The notes under the pieces: generated by a model
Databases searched by the model: none
Told to the model about the DNA's origin: nothing
The model's input: only the letters and a program-made list of their open reading frames with translations
Shown: one piece after another, positions 51,324 to 62,889 of the stretch
How positions within the stretch are numbered: the stretch's first letter is position 1
How the letters are laid out: each line of letters begins with the position of its first letter
Program-made: the position numbers and the translations under genes
NCBI GenBank assembly: GCA_026770025.1
Contig: JAMXDE010000003.1
Span: forward strand, 2,108,001 to 2,172,000
Origin: Craspedostauros australis
Taxonomy: Eukaryota > Bacillariophyta > Bacillariophyceae > Mastogloiales > Achnanthaceae
Direction of reading: 5' to 3'
Length of the DNA stretch: 64,000 nt

Positions 51324-52505
51324 TTACAATATGGTGCAACCGCCGTGGCCAAATTCCTTCTTCAGCTGCCGCACGTCAACCCACGGTTCCATGCGCTGCG
51401 TGGCAGGATTCCACTGATGCGATTCGTCGCGCAGAATCTGCGTGATGCTGGAGCAGAAGGAACCAAAATCCACTTGCGGATCTTCGACCCCGTCGAGCTT
51501 GCCGCTGCCGAAGAGGAGGAACATGAAATCCCGGATCTCGTCGAGCGTGAGGGAGCGTTCATCGAGAAGATCGAACAGGCGGTGGTGGAAGCCCATCTCG
51601 CGCATGCGGTGCAGCGGCAGAGCGTAGTTCAGCCAGCTGTTGTGCTCGTGGATTTGTTTCGCCTCGCCGCTGAAATCGTCCAGCACCTCGAGGCTGCGCT
51701 CCAGGTGCGCATCGAGGTCATCGTAGTACTCCACGACGCTGTCCTCGTCCGTGCAAAGGCGCACCACGATCCACACCGGTAGACCTTCCAACGATCTCAA
51801 GGCCACCTGCAGTTCGCTTCTAGAAGTTTCACCGGAAATTCCCATTTCATCCGAGGGCAGACCGTCCGTGGCCAGCACCATGACGACCTTGCCGCCCGTC
51901 TGTTGCAGCTGCGGCAGCATGTCCGTGATCTGCCGCCGAATTTCTCTAACGTGCGACGCCAACGGCGTGACGCCGCGCGGTTGCGCATCCCTCATGGTCT
52001 GCCGCACGATCTGCAGGTCCTCGTCGAGCAGATCCGGTCCGCGCTGACCCACGCCGAAAAACTGCTTGCTGCCCACCACGCCGGGATTGTTGAGCAGCCG
52101 AAACGAGGTGGGGGCTTGCAGCAACCGCGCCATCTGCGCGTGATAATCGACGGTCTCCTGGATCTCCGTCCAGCGCGTGCATGGCACCAGCCGGATATCC
52201 CGCTTGTTGTTCTTGGGCGAGATCATGCGCTTGCCATCGGCCTTGGACATGCTGCCGGAATTATCCACGACCCAGATGCGCAACGGCAGCTGGGCGGCAT
52301 TGCGCTGCAGCGATTCGATCAGCCCCAGCGTGAAGCCCTGGTCCTGCAACGACCTGATCTCGCTGTCGGTGAGCGCGTGGGCCGTGCGCTGCAACGCGGC
52401 AGTCGCCGCCTGCGGAGGGGCCGAAGCCGCAACGCCCGGTGCCATCGGCGGCGGCACGGAGTCCATGTACGTGGCCTGTGCGAGTGGAATGTCTGGTTCG
52501 CCCAT
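51324..52505 (-). CDS. vWA-domain protein with C-terminal CaaX box
   Basis: ATG 52505 gives 393 residues; the longer frame upstream runs through a HQHQHQ simple repeat and is not used. The vWA domain starts at IWVVDNSGSM with the MIDAS residues D81, S83 and S85, continues with GVTPLASH (the threonine position of the MIDAS) and ATDGLPSDE. A polar N-terminal extension precedes it. The last four residues are C-T-I-L, a CaaX prenylation box of the geranylgeranyl-type ending, after an EFGHGG linker. The sequence therefore suggests a cytosolic adaptor anchored to membranes by prenylation; the partner is unknown. It converges with the protease gene. Confidence 0.8.
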   Translation of the reverse strand: MGEPDIPLAQATYMDSVPPPMAPGVAASAPPQAATAALQRTAHALTDSEIRSLQDQGFTLGLIESLQRNAAQLPLRIWVVDNSGSMSKADGKRMISPKNNKRDIRLVPCTRWTEIQETVDYHAQMARLLQAPTSFRLLNNPGVVGSKQFFGVGQRGPDLLDEDLQIVRQTMRDAQPRGVTPLASHVREIRRQITDMLPQLQQTGGKVVMVLATDGLPSDEMGISGETSRSELQVALRSLEGLPVWIVVRLCTDEDSVVEYYDDLDAHLERSLEVLDDFSGEAKQIHEHNSWLNYALPLHRMREMGFHHRLFDLLDERSLTLDEIRDFMFLLFGSGKLDGVEDPQVDFGSFCSSITQILRDESHQWNPATQRMEPWVDVRQLKKEFGHGGCTIL

Positions 52506-53878
52506 CTTGCTGAATCTCTGTTTGTGCTGATGTTGATGTTGATGTTGATGTTTATGATTGTGATTGAGTTTGTGGATCGTGTTGATGCTGTCCTTGTGAC
52601 AACCCAAGCAACCATCGCGGATCTTCATCTTCGCGATGCATCGTGGCAGTTTCGGGTCTTGTTTTTCAACCAGAACCGCGTGATTCAAGTCGTGTTTGTC
52701 CTCCATGCAACGTTGTACGACTAAGACTGACGGGACCAAATATCCGACTGCAAGCAGTCACATGAGTCCAATAGGGAGCGGTCTCACTTCTAGTTCAACA
52801 GAATTAGACGTCGCAAGGCTCTGTGGTGTGCGCACTGGGGTGTTCAGGCACTTGGGCGTATGCGGGAGAAGAGTATACTCCAGATTAGAGCAGAGCAGAG
52901 TAGAGAGAGAGATGAGATGAGATTGGAGGCCAAAGCAGATATGCGGAGTGGATGCCCTCATGTTGGCGAGGCGACGCCGGGCATCGGTGACTGGCCTTCC
53001 ATGATGACCATGATCATATTGGCTGATCATTGTAATATTATATTCTAGTATTATTACATGAACAATCCCGGCATCGTGCTGGAGCACACCTACGTGTATG
53101 TGCGATATCGACCGTGCACCAGGGTATCGTAGAGCAGTGTTGCACAAGTGCTCTTGGAGGTTTGCAGGATGCAAGAGACACGCCGTGGCGAGAGCAAGCA
53201 GACATCTTCCAAGCAGCGCAGAGTGGCAGTCCCAAGAATGAGCACAAGGGAAGGTCATGCTATGCCATGGCAACTCTGCCACGTCGTGATCTCATGGCAT
53301 TCTTGTTCTTGGCACCATTCCTTGCTTGGTGATAGATGCAAGCGCAACAGGTGCCCGCCGTCTGTTCATCGATCAGGGGCTCGATCAGGGGCTCGATCAG
53401 TATCGCATGCGCGATGATCCACTTTCACACCGGAGCACACCGGAGCAGAACAGAGCAGAATACTTTGCGATAGAAGGACACCTTCACTCCGCTCAGACAC
53501 ACGAGCTGGTGGGGAATGCTCAAGGAGCCTCCATGATTTTCTCCGAAGACCGCCATCAGACGTATTTGCTCCTCGTTCGGAGACACCGACGAGTACGAGC
53601 TATGCCAGCAACTGATCAAGACACACATGCGGAGGCGCTTCCATCAGCATATTGTATTCTATTCTACGTTCCAGTCAATGCCTTTCGACACAAGCCTCCG
53701 CACCCTGCATGGCCTACGAGCTATTGTACGATCAGGCACATCTTTTAACTTTGAGTGTTTCTGTTCGATGTGTGGTATGCTGTTGTCGAGAGACTCCTAC
53801 GATGTCATTGTTTGCAATGCGAGAAACGGGAACGCTCCGCCTTTCTGCCACCCACCAAGTTTGTGACGGTGGTGGCAG
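52506..53878. other. Intergenic, mostly no gene seen
   Basis: 5' side of the vWA gene on the left. The plus-strand open frame 53326-53748 has no ATG start and may be an exon of the tentative gene at 53879, or a shadow. A GCTCGATCAGGG tandem repeat lies at 53379-53401. Confidence 0.4.
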
Positions 53879-54524
53879 ATCTGCGACAACCTGACCCTTC
53901 GAGTTTTCGAGCTCTTGGGCAAAACCCTGGCACAGACTTATCCAATCCAACACCATGACACCACTCCACGATACTACGCCATGATACTCGCCTGCAACTA
54001 CAGACTGGTACGCCGATTCATCCACACTCGGTCTCGCGCTCATGTGTGGCTGACGATGCTGGCCCCTTGTGCTGAAGTAGTTCAGAAAACAGCGCAGGAA
54101 AAACCGTTGATGGGATCGATGGGTATTCCCACAGCAAGTGTGGTTCTGTTACCTAAGGGCACCGCCTGCTTCGAACGAACATCGAGGATGGCAGAGCTTG
54201 GACCGACTGTGGGCCGAGCATGGAAGACAACTATGTGAGTTCATCCTTGCACTTGCATCCCTTGGTCAATGACTCTTCCAGCGGGCAGTCTTCCCAATGC
54301 TTACCTGGCACTGGCGATCTGCATGTGGACGCACCAGACCTTCTACTTCGCGAAGAGTATCTCTCAACAGCACTTGCAATGCTTTGGACACATGGTACTT
54401 TCGTCATTGTAAGGTCCTTCCATCCTCTTTCCTGGTCTTGCCTTGCCTTGCCTCGCAGCTACAAGGCCGACGGATCGCCTACTGGCAAGTCAACGCCCAA
54501 GGTGACCCGTGTTGGCCGTCTTGA
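53879..54524 (+). CDS. Possible spliced gene fragment, unknown
   Basis: Exons 53879-54234, 54282-54408 and 54459-54524 join in phase with short GT-AG introns of 47 and 50 nt (GTGAGT...CTTCCAG, GTAAGG...CCTCGCAG). The joined frame encodes ICDNLTLRVFELLGKTLAQT..., PTASVVLLPKGTACFERTSR and DLHVDAPDLLLREEYLSTAL..., and ends GDPCWPS. The composition is ordered, unlike the shadow ORFs nearby. The 5' end is not resolved; the frame opens after a stop at 53864-53866, and an AG acceptor at 53877-53878 fits. No family recognised. Confidence 0.35.
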
Positions 54525-55290
54525 TAGCACGCCACGACGTGCCGTTTGCTGGTGACGTTTCACTGATCTCCTTTCTGCAAGCTGCACTACCTCTGGTCGA
54601 CAAAGAGTCAGCACTCGCGCAAAGTCTCTACCACACCACCCGCACCACAATGCCGTACATCGTGTCAGATGAGTTTTGTTGTTCGAACCAAGGAACCACA
54701 ACCAGGAACAGAACACGTGCTCTGCGAACAACTACACCAATGCTGTACCCGTACCACGATGGCCGCGGAGCAACATCATCAACCAGCCAATCATTCGCAT
54801 GCGAAGCATGACACATAGGCATGCATGGTACGAAGAGCTGACAATGGGACGTGTCATTTATTCTTGTGTAAAGCATCGCACTCGCAGAGCGTTGTTGTAG
54901 AGCGTTTGTGTACTATTGTATTGTGGCTCGTAGAGTAGAAGGTTTGCTGTTCCATACCATAGGTAATACATGCGTGCGTGCAGTCGTAGAATCGAAATGC
55001 AGCATTCCACCCAAGCCGGGAACGGCGGCGATGAGACAAGAGGAGTGAGTCAAGGGCGGAGCCACGAGCCAATTGGTCACAGAACTGCCACGGGAAGCGC
55101 GGTAAATACGTTTTCGGCGTCGTTTTCCGATGGGACTCCATTGGTAGTCCAAGTAGTCATCGTGTAACATATTCACAATCTAGAAGGTACTCCCATAGAC
55201 AGTTCATCGACGTAGTGTGAACATGGTATTACGGTTGGTCACTAGTTATGTTACGTTGGTTGTTCGTGCTGCATGGGACTCACTCCAGTC
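54525..55290. other. Intergenic, no gene seen
   Basis: No supported coding region. A short minus-strand open stretch near 55170 could be an exon of a neighbouring gene but lacks support. Confidence 0.5.
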
Positions 55291-57225
55291 TTACTCAGAC
55301 TCTGTGGTTTCGCCCTCCTTGGTCTCGGATGGCGGGTCGACCTCCTCGGTCTTGGGGCTTACCGGCGGCCAGTAGTACTCCTCCTCCTCCTCGTCGTCTG
55401 AGTCGCAGTCAATCTTAATCAACTCAGCCACACGAATCTTGCGAATGACCGTGGCGCAACGCTGAGTGCTGGCGCTGGAGACAACAGCGGAAGGCACCAC
55501 GACGGGGTCAGGAATATCAGCGCGACGAGCACGTCTGCGAGCAGCAGCGCGGCGGGAAGCACGACTAGACGTGTCCATCGAACCCACAGTCACGCGAGAT
55601 GGTTGACGAGCGGACTGCACAGTGAAAAGAAAGAACCCAAGGATGTGTGAGTGAACAAGTGGGAGTTGTGAAGAACAGAAGACGAAACCGGTATCGAAAA
55701 CACTTACCCTTGCAGAATGGCCTGATCCGGTAGCTCGGCGACCACGAGCAACTGTCATGCGAACAGGAGCAGGACGGGAAAATGTTAATTCGTCATCGGA
55801 CGAACTGTAGTCATCGTCTCTCTGGTGAGCACGAGGGTTCAGCTTAAGTTTGCTACGCCTCTCTGTTCGCCTGTAACGCGCCAAGTTGGTGGCGCAATGG
55901 GTGACTGGGCTCGCGCTGTAGACCGGCACCATGCGCACGATCAGCAGGGGCGCATCAGTGTGCACATCGCTCTCCCGATCATTGATGCCAACAGAAGGAT
56001 TGATAAAATCAATCCCATGCATGGCTTGATCAACAGTCATTTCAAACCGGTCACTGACTTGGATCGGCAGAAATTCCTTGTGCACGCGGACAGGTCGTGG
56101 GTGCCCGCGACACATGTTGCGAACAGCAAGCGCGTAGGATTCGCTGCGTTCGCGTTGCCCGCGGAAAGAACGAATCTTGAGGTGCGGAGGAACCGTTTCG
56201 TTCAAGCGATCAAGCAGCTCCTTGTCGATTGCGGCGGATGACGCGAGCTCTTGGTTCTGATCGAGCTTCACCTCCAGCACGCGCCCATGCTCCTTGATCA
56301 GCACGTTGACATCGCCGTAGCAAGTCCCACCAGGCAGCTCGAACGTGATTTCGAACACCTCCCCACGACCGGCTGGGGAGTACGCGTGGCGCACAGCGGG
56401 CAAGAAAATTTCGGTGTTCTTGTTCATCCACGTTTCAATCGCACGCGCACGACTGGGGCCCTCTTGCAAGGGTGTCCCAGTAACAGTGTTCGTCACCAGC
56501 ATGCCACGACTTGCAGCAAAGCCAGGAGGAGCAACAGGAGGAGAAGCCACATGCGGTGGAGGGGCATGAACAGACGAGGGCTCAGTACGAGCAGCAGTCA
56601 TCGTGTCCATGGTGTGGTAGAGAGGTCTTGGTGTTGGTGATGGATGGGTGGGGATGGGCGATGCCATGTGCGCCGTGTTTGGTTCGGCGGAGGGACGGGC
56701 TGTTGTTGGCATCGCGGTTGGAGCGGTGGGTGCCGGGCTGTAGGCCATGCGCGAAAAGGCGTCCATGGTTTCCTTCGCGTCTTCGGGTTGCTGCGTTGAT
56801 ACTTTTTTGATCGCTTTGTCAAATTGATCTTTGTACGCAGTTGCGTTCGCGACAAGATCGGAAACGTTGGGAGAGAATTTCGTATCCATGCGCACTGAGA
56901 AGGGTGAGAAATGATGTCGTGAATAAACGAGTAACAAATGACAATTTCAGGCATGCACTTCAAGTCACGTACCGGCCTCAGTTGCCTCCTTCTCGCGCCT
57001 TCTCTTCACTGAATTTCGCAAATTCCGAAGGTTCCGAGGGAAGTTGCGTCTGGACAGGAATGCCAAATCGGGATTCTCTTTCCACACTTCCCTCGCAGTC
57101 TTCTTCATCGGAATTTCGCCGCTCTCGATCTTCGCCCTCAATTCGCGGATCTGGGAGTACAGCTGCTCGTTCCACTCCGCTCCATCACAACTGTCGTGCT
57201 TCTTGGGAGCAGCTTTTCGTGGCAT
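55291..57225 (-). CDS. Unknown protein, three exons, possibly transposon-borne
   Basis: Exons 57225-56973, 56894-55708 and 55614-55291 (phases 1 and 0; introns 78 and 93 nt, both GTANGT...CAG) give 587 residues. Exon 1 is basic and helical (NEQLYSQIRELRAKIESGEI, KTAREVWKENPDLAF, NFPRNLRNLRNSVKRRREKE). It resembles ORF1-type DNA-binding heads of eukaryotic DNA transposons. The middle is Pro/Thr-rich (about 140-215), followed by an ordered domain (about 240-400; GEVFEITFELPGG, VLEVKLDQNQEL, PHLKIRSFRGQRER). The C-terminus has Arg-rich and Glu-rich runs. The second intron is a multiple of three without a stop, so it may be retained. The gene is not assigned to a family; the Harbinger transposase 2 kb away points the opposite way. 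Confidence 0.6.
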
Positions 57226-57937
57226 GTTGTATCGGCACTTACTTTTTAATCGTGAACGAGTGATCGATGGAGTATGAACGTCATTTGTGAGAGGAAGACT
57301 TCGCTCCATTCCGCGGCAACCTGAGGAGTTCGTGTGCGACGTGTGATGAACCGGTGCCTTGCGCTGTGGAGCACGCACGCTGGGAGGATCCGTGGAGCAA
57401 TCGATCACCGCGTTGCAGCGTGATAATGCGAAACACAAAAACACGGGATACGTAGACGTCTACGCTGCCCTACTATAGTTCAACGCATCCGTTTTGCCTG
57501 GAATATCCAATATTACATCTGTTTTGATATAATTATTGTCTAATTGATGTATACATTGAATGAACATAGATGTTTCCTAGAGCATAAAGAACTATACGGC
57601 TACGACTATAGTGCATATGTAGCGTTGGTCTAGATTCAACGCTCAACGTATCTATTCGATTTGCTCCTGTTAGTCGACGATGGTGGAGAAACATGGGTCT
57701 TCTGTCGTGTGCGACACTCTCTCGGAGTATACACATGTAAGTACACTGGCGTGTTGGCACGTCGCCATGTGTTTCGTGAGCAACGACATGGGGAGTTCGT
57801 TTGTGGGGAGCCAACGGGACATTGACGTGAGGCTCGCGTGTGTTTCACCATGTGTAACACGTCGGGACAGACACCAACATGACATCGACCTGCGACAAGC
57901 ACGACATGGACATGCGACAGACACGACAGAGGACCGG

Positions 57938-57990
57938 ATCGACGAGCAAGGGGACGTGCAAGTGACGAGCAAGGGGACGTGCAAGGGACG
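57938..57990. repeat. Tandem repeat, left block
   Basis: Two and a half copies of a ~23 bp unit, GACGAGCAAGGGGACGTGCA plus AGT or AGG. The same unit recurs in the right block at 58299. Confidence 0.85.
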
Positions 57991-58298
57991 ACCAAATTTC
58001 TCGCAATTACCGCGGTTTTGTCGGTGCGACATGTTGCGAAATGGGCCATACTACCATGTCTAGTCTAGTTGTATGTTCAAGGGCGATAGAGTGCACTTTT
58101 CAAAGATTAGAATGCATGAATGTAAGCGTACGATCTATACCATGGTAGCACACGTATTCGATCTTGATTGCAACATCATTCTGAAACACAGTTGATAACA
58201 GAGATTTGCATCGCGGCGACTCCAGACTGATCACCTACGATACTGCGACATCTCTCTATAAGTAAAGTGCGGTAAGGGAGGTGTCGATTTTTCAGGAA

Positions 58299-58410
58299 TC
58301 GACGAGCAAGGGGACGTGCAAGGGACGAGCAAGGGGACGTGCAAGGGACGAGCAAGGAGACGAGCAAGGGACGCGACTTCAGCACGACGTGAGCACGACG
58401 TGAGCACGAC
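58299..58410. repeat. Tandem repeat, right block
   Basis: Several units of GACGAGCAAGGGGACGTGCA with AGG spacers, then shorter derivatives (GACGAGCAAGG) and a GTGAGCACGAC repeat. The block shares ATCGACGAGCAAGGGG with the left block at 57938. Confidence 0.85.
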
Positions 58411-59088
58411 TAGTACAAGACCGATTCACGACAAGGGTAAGACTCCACCACAGTGCGCGGTCCGATGTTGTCTATCCATGGCTGTATGTCCATGATTGTT
58501 CGTGTTGAGCGCAAGGTGAACTACGGGCTCCCCAGATAGAGCACAACAGCACGCGTGCAAGAATGATACAGCACGCTGGAGGGCATTCAGCTCGATACTC
58601 GTTTGCTTCCCCTCCAGAGCGTGCTTGCTTGCAGTGCCGGGCGAACGGAGCAGCGCGCACGTTCGTCCAAGAGAGCCTCCCACGAAGTCGTGGATGTGCC
58701 CCTGATCATTACACTACATACGGCAACGAAGGAATTCATTGGATGTTTCGTCCGTTGAATCCTGCCTTCCTTGGTACCTTGGTCACAACGAAGCACAAGT
58801 GGGCGCAGCATTGGAGGACAACCGTACACTTTGTTCGACTTCTCTGCGATTAATCTGGAAGAACGCCCTCGCTTGATTGGCTTCCCCACAGCAAAGCGCG
58901 GAACAACTACTGTAGCTGGAGAGCATGCGAAGCCCCACAAGAAAAGCTCGTTTCGTCATTGCCAAGTTGCAGTTGATTTGCGCACAATTTGTACTAGCTC
59001 AACGGTTACTTGTTGGCATTCTTGTTTTTTCGCCTCATTTTGACATTTCTAGTTGCACAAGAGCTCATAATTCGCAAGGAACACGAGA

Positions 59089-60111
59089 ATGCTTCTACCA
59101 AGTGGAACATTTGCCACCGTGGGGTTCGGGCTGATTGGGTCACGCCCAAGAGGCTTGGACACAAACAACCTTTCCAGGGAGTCACTGCGACAGTTCGCAT
59201 CCGTGTTCGGAACGCATCCTGACATCGTGCACATCTTGTGGAACGAGCTCTGTCATGCGCGAGCTCTGCCACTCACGGCGAAACCGAAACATCTCCTGTG
59301 GACGTGCGCGTTTCTTCGACTGTACGTGTCTGAGACTGCCCTTGCCACCATGTGCAAGTGTTCTGCCAAAACACTTCGGAAATGGATGTGGCTAATGATG
59401 GAAGCCGTTGAAACCGTTAAAGATCGCATTGTAAGTACTAATAAATTCGCACACCCGAACTACGACACAAAATTCTGTTCACTCCATTCACTCACACATG
59501 GTTCTGATTTTTCCTGGTACCGCTCCAATTGACAGATTGTCTGGAACCGTCGTTTCGTTGGCGCAAGTCACGATGCAAAAGCGCTTGTCACTGTGGACGG
59601 GACTGACATGCGAATCACCGAACCCAAACCGTTTAGCCAGAAGTGGTACTCGTTCAAGTTTCGCGCCTCTGGTGTGCGCTATGAGTTGGCTGTTGCGATT
59701 TCCACTGGTGAGATCGTTTGGGCGAATGGTCCTTTCCCGTGTGGCCTGTTGAACGATCTTTCGATCTTCCGTCTGGGTCTGAAACCGAAATTGGCGCAAC
59801 ACGAAGTCGTCGTCGCAGACGCCGGATACCGTGGGGACCCTTGTGTGTTCCCCCCAACTTTTCGCGCGGATGGGATCATGCGGTGCCGCCACGAAACGGT
59901 CAACAGGCGAATCAAGCACTGGCAATGCATGCACCTGAAGTGGCGGCACCACGTGGACAAGCATCGCCTTGCATTCAACGCGGTTGCCATCGTGACGCAA
60001 ATTGAATTGAGCAACGGTTTCCCCTCGTTTGACGTGGTTGTCGCGATGCAAGAAGCACGCGAACGTGCCATCGCCCGTGCAGATGCACAACACACAAACA
60101 CTACTAATTAG
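59089..60111 (+). CDS. PIF/Harbinger-type transposase (DDE_Tnp_4), two exons
   Basis: Exons 59089-59430 and 59536-60111 (phase 0; GTAAGT donor, TTGACAG acceptor) give 305 residues. The catalytic triad of DDE_Tnp_4 is visible: the first Asp in ALVTVDGTDMRI, the second in VVVADAGYRGD, and Glu in RCRHETVNRRIKHWQ. The N-terminal half has the helical HTH-like region (LRLYVSETALATMCKCSAKT, LRKWMWLMMEAVETVKDRI). PIF/Harbinger transposases cut and paste DNA with a second Myb-type protein. Length and motifs are complete, so it may be active. No terminal inverted repeats were identified with confidence. Confidence 0.8.
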
Positions 60112-62889
60112 GCCGTCCCACGTAGCAGTAACAAATAGCCAGAATTTAACAAGCATAAAATGTTAATCGTTGATGTCCTCCCTTGTCTGCTGTAGTGAGT
60201 TCGTGTTTGGTGTCCTGGTTTGAAAAAAGGCAAGCACAGCATCACACTGACTTGTTCATCGTGTAAGTGCTATGCTTTACCGCAGGGAACACTAGTTGTC
60301 AACAATGCATCTCGGACCCACTGGAAACGCAGTTTGGGGATGGAGCTTCGTCCCTGTGGTGCGACATCCTTTCTGGATCACAAGAGGATGGACTAGGCAA
60401 CCAGACACTGTTGCTGGCGCAAAACAATCCGAGTGTGTCCTAATGAAACGAACGAAAACACCAGAGAAACATCCGGACTGTGCAATCACACGCACGTTGA
60501 GCGGAGGGGTGGGAGGATGTTGACAGCAACAGCCGACGATGAGAGCGACACGAGCAGGGAAGCGACACGAGCAGGGTTCATCACGCAATGACGCGTGCCT
60601 ATCAGGACAGGAAAGGGACGACATGATGCTGCTTACCCCCCTGCGAACGAACATGCTCACTTTCGTCACGGGTGTGGAGAGTGACGAGTGAAGAATCGAA
60701 GTACACTGGGCAAGAGTATGATGAGACGATGCATGTTTTTTGGAGTGCTGCGCAGCAATGAATTGTGGCGCGAAAAAAAAACACCCCCACGCATTCGAGA
60801 GTTGTTCCGGCACGAAGACACGCACCAGCACGAACAACGAATGCGAAGCAAGGACCCTCTTGAAAAGCAAGGGGCGATTGAGCTGAAGGGCTGTCACGGC
60901 GGAAAGGAGGCAATGTGACGTCGCGTGTCTGGGAATGGGGATGCCTTGGAGCAGACACGAGGGGATGGAAGGAGTGCAAAGTGGACGTCGTTGGCACGTT
61001 CACACAGTGTTGGACATCGCCAGGCACTCACGTTAATAAGCGCAACGTCATGCCAACACGGGAAAGGCGTGCTCTAGTAGTCGCATGAGTCGATGATCCC
61101 AACGAACAAAGCACGGCACAACACGCTTCAAGCGTGAATAAAGTACAAATCGACACATGTGGTGTCTTTACCGCGCTTCCCACGAGGAGAAGTCATTTGC
61201 TCGACTTTTCCAAAATCATCTTGGTTGCAAGGTCGTCGTGGCTGCCAGTCATCTTGCTGTGCGCGCTGAGCCCGTCTCCTTTCCCCACTCCTCTCTGCCA
61301 ACCTCCAGTGCACTACCGTACATAGGTGGTACTCGTACAAATAGAGAGGAGATAACTTGCGAACGATGCCTCGCGAAGCAATAGTGCATTGCTCTGCGAG
61401 TATGACTTGTGTAGACGAAGGAAGGTGGTGCCATTTCGTTGCCACAGGACAAGTCGCATGTGTTCTGTGTTCTGCGCCTATCCTGGTACGACACCGCAAA
61501 TAGCATTCGACGTAAATTTGGTAGCGGCAATCGCAACTGGCGGAGTGCTCTGTTTGCCCCCATGGAGGTTGGCTTTTCGGTTCTTCATAGGAGACGAGGA
61601 GAAGTGGCGCCGCCACGCTCGCAATCCCGTTGCAGAACCAACAGAAGTGGAGGGGGCTGCGATGTTGGAATTGAATCTGTACTTTATCTCGGTCAGCCTT
61701 CATCGGCGTGCCTGAACGCGCTCCAACGCAATGTCGAATCTCATTTCTACCAGTAGTATGGCACAGATACGCCAAATACCACGATCAAACCAACCAAAAT
61801 GACTAAAAGGAAAGAAACAGCACCACATGATATCGCAGAGCGCAGAGTCCAACAGGAGTTGTCTTGCATGTGATACGAACAGGTTCCCGCAAACGCAACA
61901 TCCGGCCATGTCATGAGTACTGAACCTGTGGCGCAAAAAGGTGCACCCGAACGAAACAGATGAGAAGAGTGTGGAATCATCGCCTCCGATCCTCCCGCCA
62001 GAAGCCTTTCCGACGACCGTCAGACGTGGTCGCCGTAGATGATCTGCAGATGCACCAGAATACGATTGCTCTGGTCTACACTTCCTCTGCTTTCCAGTCT
62101 CGCACATTGGTACTGGCACTGATGTTTTCGTTCGTATCCAAGAGTATCGCAAGTCTTCAAAAGTGTGGTGCGATGCAGATGTTGCATCACTTGCCACCCC
62201 ACAGGGCTGCACGTTGCTGTGTTGCATTATGAGCCCGATCAGTGAGTCGACCTGCACTTTGTCATGGGACTCAATAACTTTTATCTAGTAGATCCAAACC
62301 AAGCACATAGTAGTAATCCTTATAGTATTCTTACAATTAATTAACCGATCGATTTTTGTTGTATATCTTTTTTTAAGTTTTATGTACAGTCAAAGATATG
62401 CTGAAGTCCTATGAGTCGACCCCATGAAATTCCTGGTTGTTTTTCAGAAGGTTCTATGCTGTTCCGAAGTATTTATCGCCGGGTGATCAGTCACGGACCT
62501 GCTCCGGAAGGAGTCGTTCGTTTGGTACACGTTAAATACACGTTAGCATCTGCGACATGATCTCACATTTTGCTCGTCACAAAACACATCACACAAAACA
62601 CATCACACATCCAAAATCATCGCCATCCCCTCACAATTTCGCAAATCATCGCCACTCTTTCGCTCCATCTCACAACTTCCCTCGCCAATGCCATGCGCAC
62701 TCGCTGTTGTGGTCCATGCTTGTGCTCGCCCTGGTAGTGTTCGTGTAGTAGTAGTAGTTGTAGTTGTTGTCGTTGTTGCTGAATGATCGACCTTCCTTTG
62801 AATGCTCTCCTTCCTCACTTCGTCTCAGACCAGTGCACACCATCACATCGAACTAGCAAATAACTACTCTCTCCAGCACCAATTCAACC
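60112..62889. other. Gene-poor stretch
   Basis: No clear gene. A minus-strand stretch (61747-61911) encodes a Cys-containing segment and one TM helix (AVSFLLVILVGLIVVFGV) and could be a last exon, but no matching upstream exon in phase was found. Octamer ACTCGTAC at 61331-61338; poly-A run at 60772-60782; CACATCACACAAAA repeat near 62585. Confidence 0.4.

Larger units (their letters stand above)
57226..59088. other. Spacer with repeats between divergent accessory genes
   Basis: Mostly AT-rich at 57470-57670. The tandem repeats at 57938-57990 and 58299-58410 lie here. The ORFs seen are repeat-driven shadows. Confidence 0.5.

Noticed and set aside
61128..62257. Two minus-strand ORFs of 215 and 185 codons
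   Set aside because: No domain or ordered composition over their length; only the short TM-coding stretch at 61747-61911 drew attention.
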